Shown here: positions 46,201 to 56,830 of the stretch, piece after piece | Position numbering within the stretch: the stretch's first letter is position 1 | Layout of the letters: every line of letters starts with the position of its first letter | Origin: Tenrec ecaudatus | Taxonomy: Eukaryota > Chordata > Mammalia > Afrosoricida > Tenrecidae | Assembly: GCF_050624435.1 (NCBI RefSeq) | Contig: NC_134545.1 | Span: 87,262,063-87,326,062 of the forward strand | Direction of reading: 5' to 3' | Length of the DNA stretch: 64,000 nucleotides | Notes under the pieces: generated by a model | Told to the model about the DNA's origin: nothing | Seen by the model: only the letters and a program-made list of their open reading frames with translations | The model's database searches: none | Program-made: the position numbers and the translations under genes

Positions 46201-49200
46201 AGGGGGCTGTAGTGGTGGAAGGGATGGCAACTGGGGGGAGGTTGTGTGGCATGGGACAACTCTTAACCCAGGGCAGCAGCCAGGGGCGCCAATGGTTTGA
46301 GAGTCACCTGGCCCAGGACACAGCCCAGGCCTCCTCGTGCCCCTCTTCCCTCCTATTCTAAGCACTGCTGGAGCCAACCTTACTTAGTCTCTCCCTGAAA
46401 ACCTAAAAACTGCCTCTGCCCCAGCCCCTGGGACCCTGGGCCCTGCTAACCTGGCTTCTCTTTAAGGTTCACATGAGGGATTTAGGGTTATTTATGCCCT
46501 TCCCTACAGCCCAGAGTCCTCACAGCCTTACCAGTCTGCCAGTCCAGCCTGGCATCAAAAATGGCAGCTGGGCCTGGCCACTCAGGTTCCAGAGGGTATG
46601 TGGCAGGGGTGTAGGGGAGGACAGCTTCCCGCTCTCCAGGTTTGGGTGGTGGCAGGCAGAGAGTATGGGAGGGTGGGTTTGGGGATCAGGGCATTCTGGG
46701 GCCCTGGTTCCGGGAACTTCTCGACCCTTCTAGACCCTAGAGTAGACCGTGGAATGCCCTGAGGAGTCTAGGGAACAGGTCTTGTCTGGCTCAGCGGGGC
46801 TGGGTTGTGGCTTTTTCTTCCCAATCCTAAAAGCCTGGTTCCTGGGTCGCAGGCCTCAAGTGGTCTGTCCAGAGCCTGGGGCGGTGGAGGTGGGGGGGTG
46901 AACCACAGTTGAGGGGTCCCAGGAAGGGCTCCCCCCATGTGGCCTGGTAGGGAATGTGGTCCTCCTTGGCTTTGGGTTGTTACCTGCATGGGAAAGGGCC
47001 TCACGGGCCTCACCAGAGGAGGCAGGGAGAAGCTAGGGTAGAAAGGAAGCTGTTCGTAATTGGGAGTTGGTCGGGCCTGCCTTTCTCTGCTCCTCACCTT
47101 CCTGTGTCTCAGCCATACCTGGGGAGGTGGTCCAGTGAGAGAGAGACCAGACAGACGGACACTGGCTGGCTGACTGAACAGCAGGAGTAAGTGTTGCCCC
47201 CCTGCCCACCCTGCCTTGGGCGGCTCTGGCAGTCCCTACTTGGATCTGTGGGCTGCCCTCGGGGGGGGGGGCCCCACCTCCAGCAAGCTTCCTTCCCCTT
47301 CCTGCCCTCTCCCCCTACCCATGCAACCGAAACAAGCACCTGATGATCCTGAACTGGGGGAGGGGAAATGAAACCCACCCACCGTGGTGCCTGGGCACAT
47401 GGGCTGCTGCTGCAGCCATGAAGTGGAAGACACTTCAGGGCCCCAGGGTACAGGTGCCATCAGGGGAGCGACGCTAAGAAAAGCGAGAAGAGGAAGGACT
47501 GGAGCCCCACCTCCCCACCCACCACCAGGACTGCCAGGGGGACCTCCTTGGTTTTGGCTGAACAGACAGTCCTAAGTTGCCTAGGGCCCTCCAGGGCCTC
47601 AGGGGCCTCGGACTGGCTCCATTCCCACCCTCTAGGAACCTGGGCCTGCCTCTTTCATAGCCTACGCTGAGCCTCACTCCTGACCCCCCGAGACTGGCAC
47701 TGATGAGCGGGGAGCCAGCCCACGGTGTGTGCCAGCAGCCTGGCAGATGTTCTGGGCACTGGAGTGGCCTGGAGTGTGAGGAACTGCTTGAGTGTAGGCA
47801 CAGGGCAGCGGTGGGAGATTTGAGGGCAGAGTTAGAGAGGAGGAAACGGGTCCCACGTTCTGGATGGGAGCAGACCTCCCGCAGTGCCCTGGGAAGCTCA
47901 GAACAACAGCCCAGCCTCCCAGTGCCGGCGTGCTCGCGAATACAGAGACTTGGGGCTTCAAAGAATTGCTGCAAAAATAGAATTGAAAGGCGATGGAATT
48001 CCCCACAGACTTTCTGATGCCCCTTTGCATGGGTGAAGTTAGGGGTAACTGTGCTGTGCGTGAGGTGGGCCCAGAATGTGTGTGTGCGCGGGCCGGTCTC
48101 AGAGGTAGGACAGTGCGCTAGCACCTCTGCCCAGCTCTCCACCCAGGCTCCGCTTCCAGACTTCGACCTTCACACTGCCCGTGCCCCTGACCCTGCCCCT
48201 GCCCCTTCCCGTGGCATTGGTGGTGGAGGCCCTGCTGAAGGGGCAACAGCTCCTGGGGCAGGGGCTCCTGGGTTTCCTTAGAGGTCTTGTCCTGGCCCGT
48301 TACTGAAAGGACAGCTTTAGGCTGGGGTTGGGTAGGGTGGGGAAACCCCTGGACTTGCCCACTTTAGAATCCAAGAGCCTTAGCCTCCTCTGCTCCCCAA
48401 CCTCCTCCTGCCCTTAGAGCCCGAGTCTTTGTTGTCTAGGCAGCCAGCAACACCACATGGGGTGTGGCTCTTGTTGGTCGGGGTTTCCTCCTGTGTGAGA
48501 TGGGCTAGAAGGGGGCATTCATAATGGCTGGGTACTTTGGGTGGGAGTGAAGGTCATAGAGTCAAACTTGAATGTGACTCTGAGGCCCCTCTGAGGACAA
48601 AAGCAAACCACCCTTGCTCACTGAGTGGACATTTTACTGCAAGCCAGACTTGTGTGCAAGTAAGTGTGTTGCAAACCTTCGTTTCTTTGTTTCTTCAGTA
48701 GCTGCTTTCTGCCCCTGTAGGGAGCTCGGGCCTCCGTGTGGCCTGGCCGGGCAGTGGGTGGAGAAGGCCAGCAGGGAAGCCCATGATTTGAAGGACGGGG
48801 CAGCATGTCCAGGAGGACTTCCCACAGTGACGGGGCTTGTCCGTAGATGGTGTCCACACTAACCACTGGCGCAGTTGCTTCCGGAGCCCTTGAAGTGTGG
48901 CTGATACCACCAAAGAGCGAATGCTCAAGTTTTCCCGATGGGGTGTGAGAGGCACGCGTGGCCGGTGGCTAATGCTGTGGGACAGCAGGCAGATTGTGAC
49001 TACCCTCCGCCTGGCCAGGATGAGGAGGGAAGGGGGTCATCATGGAAGGCTTCCTGGAGGGTCTGGGTAAAGTCGGGCCTTGGAGGACTAGACGAGAAGT
49101 GGGGGGAGGCCCTGTGTACTGCAGGAGGACAAGCGCCTAACTGGAGGGAGTAAGAATGAGCTCGGAGGGTTGGGGCAGCACAGCAGCCTCGCTGGCCAGG

Positions 49201-52200
49201 TGAGGCAGGTGATAGGGAGCCTTTATTGTCATGCCAACAGACTGCTTGAAAGGGCGCCATGGAGGGTTCTGGAGAAAGGAGAGACCCTGTTTAAAGAGGG
49301 GTGTCTGTTGAGGAAGGTGATGGACACGAAGCAGCCAACATGGACAGGCCTGGGGGGAAGAGAGTGGTGGCAACCCCATGAATACTCAGGCAAAACCTGG
49401 CTGAAGGAAGTGTGGCTGGCCTGGGAGCTCCAGAGAGCCACGTCTTCATCCTGCCTGTCGTCCTGCCTGTCGGGCTGAGGGAGCTAGCGAGGAGCCTGGC
49501 GGTCTGGCGCCCAGGGTCAAAAACCAAGGCGTGCTGGGGTGGCCAGTGAGGTGCCCCGGCATAGGGCGCATGCTCAACAGGAGCTCTGGGCTGGGAGCCC
49601 GAGGGTCTTGTCATCTTGGCAGTCAGTTGTCCCTCTGAATCTTGGGGTGCTCTCCTCTAAGAGGAGGCTCCTGAGAGAGAGGGGCAGCCTGGCTTGCATG
49701 AGCATAGACCCTGTTGTCAGATCACCTGGGTGTGTACACCAGCTGCCACTTCTTAGCCATGGAACTTTTAGGCAAAGTATTCAGCCTCTTTGGGCCTCAG
49801 CTTCCTTTTCTGTAAAAAGCAGGTAATAATGGGGCCCACCTCCTAGCAGGACTGGGAAGATTAGATAAGGCAGGACAGGAAATGTGCTTGGGAGTCCAGG
49901 CTGACCCCACCTCTCCCCTCCCCTCCCCTCCCTCGGTTTAAGCTAGGCCAGGTTTTTGGCGGCCTGGGTCAGAGATTACTCAGCTAGCTGTTGGCAGGCC
50001 CCTGAGTTACAGGAGGGGGGTGGGGATGGGGGTGGCTGGGCGGCAGAGATTTCAGGTCAGCTCCATCAAAGGGTGAGTCTGTGTAAAGGGGAAGGTCGTG
50101 CCCACCCACCCTGGGGAAGGGGCAGAGCCATGGGCCTGGGCCCCCTCTGATGTCCCTTCCCCACCTGTCCCTGCAGAAGATGCTGATGAAGCAGCAGGAC
50201 CGGCTGGAGGAGAGGGAGCAGGACATTGAGGACCAGCTGTACAAACTCGAGTCCGACAAGCGCCTGGTGGAGGTAGCCCAGCTCTGGGCCGGGGGGCATG
50301 GGGTGGGGGCTGCGGAGGGGTGGGGGGTGGGGAACAGGGACCATGGTTCGTTCCTTCCTTAGGATTGCATGGGACCCACCAGTTCTGAGCCTAGGACCCT
50401 CCGGTCAGCCATTTGATGTGGATCACCCCATTGGTGCCAGGAGTGACTGACCGAGAGCCCCCTACTACCCTGTGGGAACCACCAGGCCTCTGGGACTCCA
50501 GGACCCCCTGGAGAATGGGAGCCCCAGGTGACACTGGGCTGGAAGTAAGGGCTCCCCTGCCTATTCCCACAGGAGAAGGTGAGCCAGCTGAAGGAGGAGG
50601 TGCGGCTGCAGTATGAGAAGCTGCACCAGCTGCTGGACGAGGACCTGCGGCAGACGGTGGAGGTCCTGGACAAGGCCCAGGCCAAGTTCTGCAGCGAGAA
50701 CGCAGCGCAGGCGCTGCACCTCGGCGAGCGCATGCAGGAAGCCAAGAAGCTGCTGGGCTCCATGCAGATGCTCTTCGACAAGACGGAGGACGTCAGCTTC
50801 ATGAAGGTGGGCCCAGGCCAGGGGACCCGGCAGGGGGAGCAGGGGGCCCTACATTGAGAGCTGCAGTCTTCTGAGACTCCCAACCAACCGGTTTCCCTAC
50901 TCCCAGTGCCCTCACTCACCGTGCCCTTGACTCTGGAGCCAGCCTTGGGAGGGAAGAGAGAGAGTATGTATGTATGTAAACCCTCTCCTCTTTCTAGCTC
51001 TGTGACCTTGGTGGGACGCACTGCTCCCCATGTCTGAGGATCTGCTTTTACTGGTCTGTCCGTTAGGCAAATACCACCACCACCACCACCACCCCAAAAA
51101 ACAAACAAACTGTGGGACAGAAAGGAGGAAGAAACGTTGGCAACTCAGTTAGTAGCAGAAGCTGACCTGAATGGGTGTTGAGCAGTTCCAGCCTTTCTTT
51201 ATCTCTCGGTGGGAGCCATCCAGTGTTTGGTGGAAAGTATGTTAATGTGTGTTGCCTTGGGCACCCACCCCCCACGTCCTGCTGGGTGCGCTAAGTAATA
51301 CAGGGGGTGAGCACCACAGATTTCTTGTAAAATCCCAACAACTGCCCAAATTTCAAAATTCATTTGGCTCCAAAGATTTCAGATCAAGGACGGAGGCCCT
51401 GCAGACCCTGCCGCCTCGGCTAGCTGTGCAGCTGCCGCTAGAGCTGCAGGGTTTCAAGTGGGGCAGACCTCGGTTCTTGGCTTCCCACGATGAAAGAATT
51501 CACGCCGAAGCCTGTTTTGTCATCCAAGTGGGTTTGCATGAAGGACAGGACAAGTTTCAGGTTTTCCAGTCTCAAAGGGATTCACACCTGGGCCCAAACA
51601 ATCACGTGGAAGAGCACCCACACATGGGAGTATGTAGCCCAAGAGGCTGTGAGCCCCAAGTAAACCCAGAGCAGACATGTGCACTCCCTCTCGGGGGAAG
51701 GAGACCCTCCCTCTCTACCTGCTTCTGACCAGGAGCAGGGTAAGAGAGAGTCTCAGAGCAAGCTCCCTGCCTTTATTCTAGCCCACCTAGAATAAAGGTA
51801 TTGGTTGACCCCATTGGCTGGGTTAAGCCCACCTGGGTGATGTCATGAGCCTGGGCCTACGTTGGCCTGTCCAGGTGTACCTTCCACCTGGCTGGGGGCT
51901 TGAGTATGAGCATGCTCAGTTTGGGGTCTTCATAGGTGTCTAATGGCTGCCTGATTTCTTTCCAACCTCCTCTCTGGGGGCTTTTGCAGGCATGGGAGGG
52001 ACAGCCCCCTGTCCCTAAGCTAGCTACCTAATAGAGCCAGTATCTGTCACGTCGTAGGCACTGGGTAAATGTTAGCTGCTCTTATCTTTGGAAAATGAAA
52101 TGCCTCCCTTGCCCCCCACCACCACTACCACCCTGGGCTGGAATCAGAAGTCACCCCTGCCTGGGAGAGGGAGGATGGGGCAGCTGACCCTGCTCTCTCT

Positions 52201-53412
52201 CCCCTCCCCTCCAGAACACCAAGTCTGTGAAGATCCTAATGGACAGGTGAGTAGAAAGCCACCAGCACTTGGAGGATCCTGGGGGCTGGGGGCTGGGAGG
52301 AGTAGGCCTACCGGTGACCCCTCCTCACAGCAGATGCCCATCCACTGCCCCCAGGACCCAGACCTGCACGGGCAGCAGCCTTTCTCCCCCTAAGATCGGC
52401 CACCTGAACTCAAAGCTCTTCCTGAACGAGGTGGCCAAGAAGGAGAAGCAGCTGCGGAAGATGCTAGAAGGTGAGGGTGGGGTTCCACAATAGAAGGGAG
52501 AGCGAACCCTTGGGGTCAGAGCCTTTCTCAGAGGCAGGGCAGTCTCACCTTTCTGGCTGGCTTGGCCACCTGTAGCCGGGGGACCTTGGGCACAAACGGA
52601 GCCTGGGTTTCATCAGCTGTAACATGGGAATCATGAGGGACTCTCTACTTCCTCTGGGAACCAGTAGCTAGCATGAACTGAGACGACAGGCACATAGTGC
52701 CCTGTGCTGGGCCTAGAAACACGGTAGTTCCCCAGGGGAGAGGGAGGAGGCCTGGGTGGCTGATGGACAGGCCTTTGGTAATTTTGCTCCCACACTCTCT
52801 ACAGGCCCCTTCAGCACACCGGTCCCCTTCTTGCAGAGCGTCCCCCTGTACCCGTGTGGCGTGAGCAGCTCTGGGGCGGAAAAGCGCAAGCACTCCACGG
52901 CCTTCCCCGAGGCCAGCTTCCTAGAGACGTCTTCGGGCCCTGTGGGCGGCCAGTACGGGGCGGCGGGCACGGCCAGCGGCGAGGGCCAGTCTGGGCAGCC
53001 CCTGGGGCCATGCAGCTCCACACAGCACTTGGTGGCCCTGCCAGGTGGTGCCCAACCAGTGCACTCGAGTCCCGTGTTCCCCCCATCGCAGTACCCCAAC
53101 GGCTCTGCCGCCCAGCAGCCCATGCTCCCCCAGTATGGCGGCCGCAAGATTCTCGTCTGCTCTGTGGACAACTGTTACTGCTCTTCCGTGGCCAACCATG
53201 GCAGCCACCAGCCCTACCCCCGCTCCGGTCACTTCCCCTGGACAGTGCCCTCTCAAGAGTATTCACACCCACTCCCGCCCACACCCTCGGTCCCCCAGTC
53301 CCTTCCCGGCCTGGCAGTCAGAGACTGGCTGGATGCCTCCCAGCAGCCGGGCCACCAGGATTTCTACAGGGTGTATGGGCAGCCGTCCACCAAACACTAC
53401 GTGACGAGCTAA
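41361..53412 (+). CDS. TRIM8: TRIM8, RING-type E3 ubiquitin ligase (complete, 6 coding exons)
   Basis: TRIM8 is a tripartite-motif E3 ligase that moves between cytoplasm and nucleus. It is reported to act on SOCS1, PIAS3, TAK1 and p53 and so on STAT, NF-kB and p53 signalling. Exons 41361-41930, 50177-50272, 50573-50806, 52215-52246, 52355-52470 and 52805-53412 join to 1656 nt, 551 residues plus TAA, the length I know for mammalian TRIM8. The RING finger has Cys15, Cys18, Cys30, His32, Cys35, Cys38, Cys52 and Cys55 (C3HC4). Two Cys/His-rich B-boxes follow at about 92-182, then a coiled coil (about 181-270, QQDRLEEREQDIEDQLYKLE). The C-terminal half lacks a PRY-SPRY domain and is rich in Ser, Pro and Gln, with a basic EKRK stretch. 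The start ATG has a perfect GCCACCATGG context. Intron 1 begins with GC, not GT. Confidence 0.97.
43243..43271 (+). repeat. AC microsatellite
   Basis: About 14 uninterrupted AC units in TRIM8 intron 1. Confidence 0.95.
44353..44372 (+). repeat. GGAT tetranucleotide repeat
   Basis: About five ATGG units in TRIM8 intron 1. Confidence 0.85.
48888..48990 (+). mobile_element. MER5A-like hAT-Charlie remnant
   Basis: It starts CCTTGAAGTGTGGCTGATAC and ends GTGGCTAATGCTGTGGGACA with CAG, the two ends of MER5A, with most of the middle deleted. It is an old eutherian DNA transposon, distinct from SPIN. Confidence 0.5.
49030..49330 (+). mobile_element. L2-like fragment
   Basis: GGAAGGCTTCCTGGAGGG and CCTTTATTGTCATGCC suggest a degraded L2. 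Boundaries are unclear. Confidence 0.3.
49695..49892 (+). mobile_element. MIR SINE
   Basis: Core order is right: AGCTGCCACTTCTTAGCC, GCCTCTTTGGGCCTCAG, TTCTGTAAAAAGCAGGTAAT, CCCACCTCCTAGCAGG. It is the best preserved MIR in the window. Confidence 0.65.
50177..50272 (+). CDS. TRIM8: TRIM8 exon 2
   Basis: 96 nt, acceptor CTGCAG before 50177, donor GTAGCC from 50273. It encodes KMLMKQQDRLEEREQDIEDQ then LYKLESDKRLVE, the first part of the coiled coil used for TRIM dimerisation. Confidence 0.95.
50573..50806 (+). CDS. TRIM8: TRIM8 exon 3
   Basis: 234 nt, 78 codons, acceptor CCCACAG before 50573, donor GTGGGC from 50807. It encodes EKVSQLKEEVRLQYEKLHQL to KTEDVSFMK, the remainder of the coiled coil. 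Confidence 0.95.
51072..51097 (+). repeat. CAC trinucleotide repeat
   Basis: About eight ACC units in TRIM8 intron 3. Confidence 0.9.
51340..51960. mobile_element. Possible solo LTR of an endogenous retrovirus
   Basis: A block of about 600 bp unlike the flanking intron. It holds a perfect 12-bp hairpin with AATAAA on both strands (51770-51798) and ATTGG/CCAAT-type motifs near 51799-51820. On the minus strand the order CCAAT boxes, A/T-rich core, then CT-rich leader would suit an LTR promoter. Ends, orientation and family are not resolved, and no viral gene is present. Confidence 0.35.
52215..52246 (+). CDS. TRIM8: TRIM8 exon 4 (32-nt microexon)
   Basis: Only 32 nt: acceptor CCTCCAG before 52215, donor GTGAGT from 52247. 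It encodes NTKSVKILMD plus two bases of Arg. Without it the downstream frame would shift. Confidence 0.93.
52355..52470 (+). CDS. TRIM8: TRIM8 exon 5
   Basis: 116 nt, acceptor CCCCCAG before 52355, donor GTGAGG from 52471. It encodes TQTCTGSSLSPPKIGHLNSK to KQLRKMLE. The intron before it is only 108 bp and contains a second possible acceptor 24 bp upstream. Confidence 0.93.
52471..52804 (+). other. TRIM8 intron 5
   Basis: 334 bp intron. A weak MIR-like stretch lies near 52585-52640; nothing else seen. Confidence 0.7.
52805..53412 (+). CDS. TRIM8: TRIM8 exon 6, coding part
   Basis: 608 nt, acceptor TCTACAG before 52805, stop TAA 53410-53412. It encodes the low-complexity C-terminal region (PFSTPVPFLQSVPLYPCGVS to GQPSTKHYVTS). 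In humans this last exon is where disease-linked truncations cluster. Confidence 0.96.
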
Positions 53413-54023
53413 CGCCACGCGGGCAGCAGGGCGCTGGGGAATCTTCCCCCCCAGCTCCTGGTGGCTCGGGAATTATGCATTCAGAGATGGACCTTCCTCC
53501 CTTTCCTCTCCTCCATTCCCATCTGTCTTTCCTTTGGGATTTGGTTTTGTTTTTTGATTTTTTAAAATCTTTTGGACGTGGAAACAGTGGGAGCTGAACT
53601 GGGGCCACAGGTGGCCCTTGGAGTTGGGAGGTGTCTGTCTCAAGGCACTGAGCTCTCTCTCTCTCTCGCCCCCCCCTCTCTTTTTTTCTTCTATTCTGCC
53701 CCCTCACACCCCCCAGGGCTGGAAGGCACCTCAGCTTCCCCTAGGAAGAAGGGCCGGTGCCTCCGGCCTGTGGCCTGTTTGCTCCCTGCAGTTTTCCAGT
53801 GGGGCCCGTGTGAACACTGATTAAGGGATGACCTGTAGAGGATGGAGCCTTTATTATTTTTTTTCCCCCAAACCAAGAACGATTTCTTCTGCTTCCTTCT
53901 CACCGCCCTCCCAGAATGGAGTTCAAAGGCCACTTCTCACGCAGCTTTTGGCATCTTCAGCCTCAGAATGGAATCTTTTAAAGATAGGAGCCCCAGGTCC
54001 AGGAAAGAGGAAAAGCAAAAGCA

Positions 54024-54080
54024 AATAATAATAATATTAATAATAATAAAGAGAAATAAATGAAATAATAATTTAAAAAA
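54024..54080 (+). repeat. TAA-rich low-complexity block in TRIM8 3' UTR
   Basis: Imperfect TAA and AAT repeats with two AATAAA hexamers and one ATTTA. It may affect mRNA stability or 3'-end choice. Confidence 0.8.
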
Positions 54081-54270
54081 AGGAACAACAGTACAGCCCT
54101 TGATAAGGTCAGTGGAGCGGGAGGAGGGCTGCCCACCCCCGTCCTTGCCTGCATTTGGACACAGCAACTCCCTGTAGCAGCGAGCACACTGTATGAGCCG
54201 CGGACTTCTGTTCCCAGGGCGCAGGTATCATTCTGTAATCTCCAGTGCACACACCAAGACCAAATCTGCT

Positions 54271-54276
54271 AATAAA
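54271..54276 (+). terminator. TRIM8: Polyadenylation signal AATAAA, probable TRIM8 end
   Basis: Canonical hexamer 859 bases after the stop. Two earlier AATAAA hexamers at 54045-54050 and 54055-54060 lie in the TAA-repeat block and could be used as alternatives. Confidence 0.6.
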
Positions 54277-54477
54277 CACGGCGCAGTCCCCACTCCCTGC
54301 TTTGCCTCGCCCCCTATACCCTGAGGCTCCAGGCCTGGGATCTTTAAGCCTTGGCCTGGGGAAGGGGGCCCCAGGAACAGAAGCTCTTCCCTGCCTGGTC
54401 TTGATTCTGCCCTCTTGGGTCTAGCCGGCTCCGGGCATATCGGTTTGTCAGGTACTACAAGTCTTGGCCTTGGCTTT

Positions 54478-54700
54478 GATTGACAAATATTTGCTAAGGG
54501 CCTCCCAGGCCTGGCCCCATGCTGCCATGGCCTTGGCATCCCTTTGAGGTCCTGCCAATGTGCTCTTAGCTAGGACAGACAAAGGAGAAACACCTTTTTG
54601 TGAGCCTGACAACGTTTGCCTCCTTCAGTCCACAAATATTTATTAAGCTCATACTGAGTGCCAGGTACTGTGCAGGACCATGGGCTGTGCAGCTCTGCTC
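54478..54700 (+). mobile_element. L2 3'-end fragments
   Basis: Two stretches, GACAAATATTTGCTAAGGGC and CACAAATATTTATTAAGCTC with GAGTGCCAGGTACTG, match the L2 terminus pattern. Confidence 0.5.
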
Positions 54701-55188
54701 AAGGAGCTTCTCCTTGGGGCCCGGACAGCAAGAGGTCACTGGCTGACCTGTGGCTCTGGCCCTGCCCAGGAAGGAAGGGTGGACAGGAAAGTGACATCTA
54801 ATGGGGCTGAAGGAGAACTCTACAGCCCTTTCAGAGCTTTCGCTTCCAGTGGGTTGGGGCCAGAAGAAAAAGATGTTCCATGCCCACCCTCTGGCAGAGT
54901 CTCTCCCAAGTCTCAAGCGTGGCCTTGCAACTTGTAAGGCTGACTCAGGGAGCCCAGGAACCTGCATTCTTTACTCCCTGGTGATACACCCTGGACTTGG
55001 AGAAGTACTGCCCAGAGAGGCTGGCCGGGGAGCTGCCTGCCGGGGGTATGCAACAGACTAGTTTTGTTGCCAGGATCTGCCTGTGTTGTAAGTCACCTGT
55101 GCCCATCTTCCAAGCACCAGGGTGGGAATCCAGTTTTCTTGTCTGGGCAGGAGGGGTGCCTGAACACCTCTCCCCAGAAAGTCTAGAG

Positions 55189-55380
55189 CAGTGGTTCTCA
55201 ACCTTCCTAATGTGACCCTTTAATACAGTTCCTCACGTTGTGGTGACCCCCCCAACCATAAAATTATTTTCTTTTCTACTTCATAACTAATTTTGCTGCT
55301 GTGGTGAATCGGGCGACCCCTGTGAGGGGGTCGTTTGAGCCCCAATGGCGTTGAGACCCACAGGTTGAGGAGAACCATTG
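55189..55380 (-). mobile_element. SPIN-type non-autonomous hAT element, 192 bp, with perfect TSD
   Basis: It begins CAGTGGTTCTCAACC and ends in a slightly altered terminal repeat (GGTTGAGGAGAACCATTG). It is flanked by GTCTAGAG at 55181-55188 and 55381-55388, an exact 8-bp target-site duplication. Orientation is opposite to the 30429 copy. Confidence 0.88.
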
Positions 55381-56289
55381 GTCTAGAGCAAAGGAGAGAG
55401 AGGCTTAAGGGTGAGCCCAGGCCTTGCTGGCCCCTAGTCACCCTTTCAGAAAAATGGTCTCAGGCAGTGCACTGGACTGGACCAAACCAGAGTCTGGGGA
55501 CCTGCAAAGTGCCTCCCTCTTCCCGTGGGAATAGATGCCCTGATCATTGTCGGAGGTCGTGATGGTGGCGGAGTCTTGCTTCCCCTTCCCCGGTTTGGCC
55601 TGAAGATCCAGCCAGAAGCACCATGACCACAGCTGTCTTCCCCCTCCCCCTGCTCCTGTGTGGGGCTAACAGCTGGAAAACCAGCCCACTCCTGCCCAGG
55701 GTGAAAGGCTGGCCAGGCTGGATGACTGGTGGGCAGAGAGGCCCAGCTCCACTCACGTGGACTCTGGTCACACCACTCCCAATGTCCCAGGAGCCCTTGG
55801 ACATCCCCTGAGTCAAAAGTTGGCAAAGCAGGAAGCCGCCCAGTTTTGTGTTTGGCTTAGTTTGGTTTTCGATGATGGGAGGGGTCCTTTTGCTGGATAC
55901 AGAGGAAAGCTCTGGGTGAGAGTTTGATGGGCCTGAGCCCCATCGGTCCAACTTTGGAAGCTCACCTCACACAACCACACCCTTGGACACACAGCTGTGA
56001 AGCCAGCTGCCACAGGCATGGCCTGGGGGTGCCAAAGGGAGACTAACCCCACCCAGCTGTCCCTAGCCCTCCAGCTGTCCTGGCTTTGCAGATGCAGCTG
56101 TCACCCACCTCCCAAAAGGGTTTGGGCTGAGGAAGCTCAGGCAGAGCTGGAGCTGCCCCAGGACACTGGTGGACTCCAGAAAGCATCTGGGGGCCTTCCG
56201 CGCCCCAACCTGATGAGCATACCCGCAGCCCAACGCCCTAGGCTCACATCCGTTAACCACTCACCCTCCCTTCCAACCCCAGGCGGAGC

Positions 56290-56830
56290 CTCCTACCCTT
56301 TCCCCCATCCCCCTACCGCCACCCAGCCCACCGCTCCTCCCCTTTCCGGGAAGGGCTGGGTGTCACGGCGGCACAAGACACCCCCACCCGAACGGCCGGG
56401 GGCGGGGCCCCAGGGCCCAGATGTGCAGAACCCGCAGGGAGGTGGGGCAAGCACTAGGGGGTTTCCTCGGCCGCCGCCCCCACTAGCTCGAACCCTTTCA
56501 TGTCGCCGCCCTCGGGGCCGGGCCTGCAGCCGGAGCCGAGCAGCTGGCCCGCTCCCTGCTCCGCCCTCAGCCCGCTCCCAGCTGTCTCTGGGGTGAGGCC
56601 GGGCAGCTGGGGAACAGCTGCAAGGCGGGGGGCGGGGAAGGGGTGCCCAGCTGCCCCCAGCAACTGCCGGAAACAGTTCCCGCGTCGAGCAGAGACGGGG
56701 GAGGGCGAGGCCGGGGGCATCTGGCCAGGGCCGCCCAGAGCGAGCCGGCCCCAGATCAAAGGCCCTCCCCGTTTCAGGGGGGTTCCCAGAGGCGGGGGGA
56801 CAGCCGGGACCATGAAGGCGGCTCCGCGGA
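56290..56830. promoter_or_regulatory. Intergenic CpG island downstream of TRIM8
   Basis: About 540 bp with dozens of CpG dinucleotides, GC boxes, a STAT-type palindrome TTCCGGGAA (56344-56352) and a cluster of CAGCTG E-boxes. It lies 2 kb past the TRIM8 end and has no recognisable exon. It could be an enhancer or the start of an unannotated transcript. Confidence 0.5.

Larger units (their letters stand above)
41931..50176 (+). other. TRIM8 intron 1 (GC-AG)
   Basis: 8.2 kb, starts GCAAGT and ends CTGCAG. Contents: AC microsatellite 43243-43271, a lower-GC patch around 43300-43370, a GGAT repeat 44353-44372, a MER5A-like hAT remnant 48888-48990, an L2-like stretch 49030-49330 and an MIR 49695-49892. 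The remainder is unassigned GC-rich intron. Confidence 0.8.
50807..52214 (+). other. TRIM8 intron 3
   Basis: 1.4 kb. It contains a CAC trinucleotide run (51072-51097), an LTR-like block (about 51340-51960) with a 12-bp perfect inverted repeat, and an MIR 3' end near 52037-52080. Confidence 0.75.
53413..54290 (+). other. TRIM8: TRIM8 3' UTR
   Basis: About 0.88 kb after the TAA, with a T-rich stretch, a CT-rich run near 53656 and an A/T-rich block of TAA repeats at 54024-54080. It probably ends just after AATAAA 54271-54276. The end is inferred. Confidence 0.7.
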
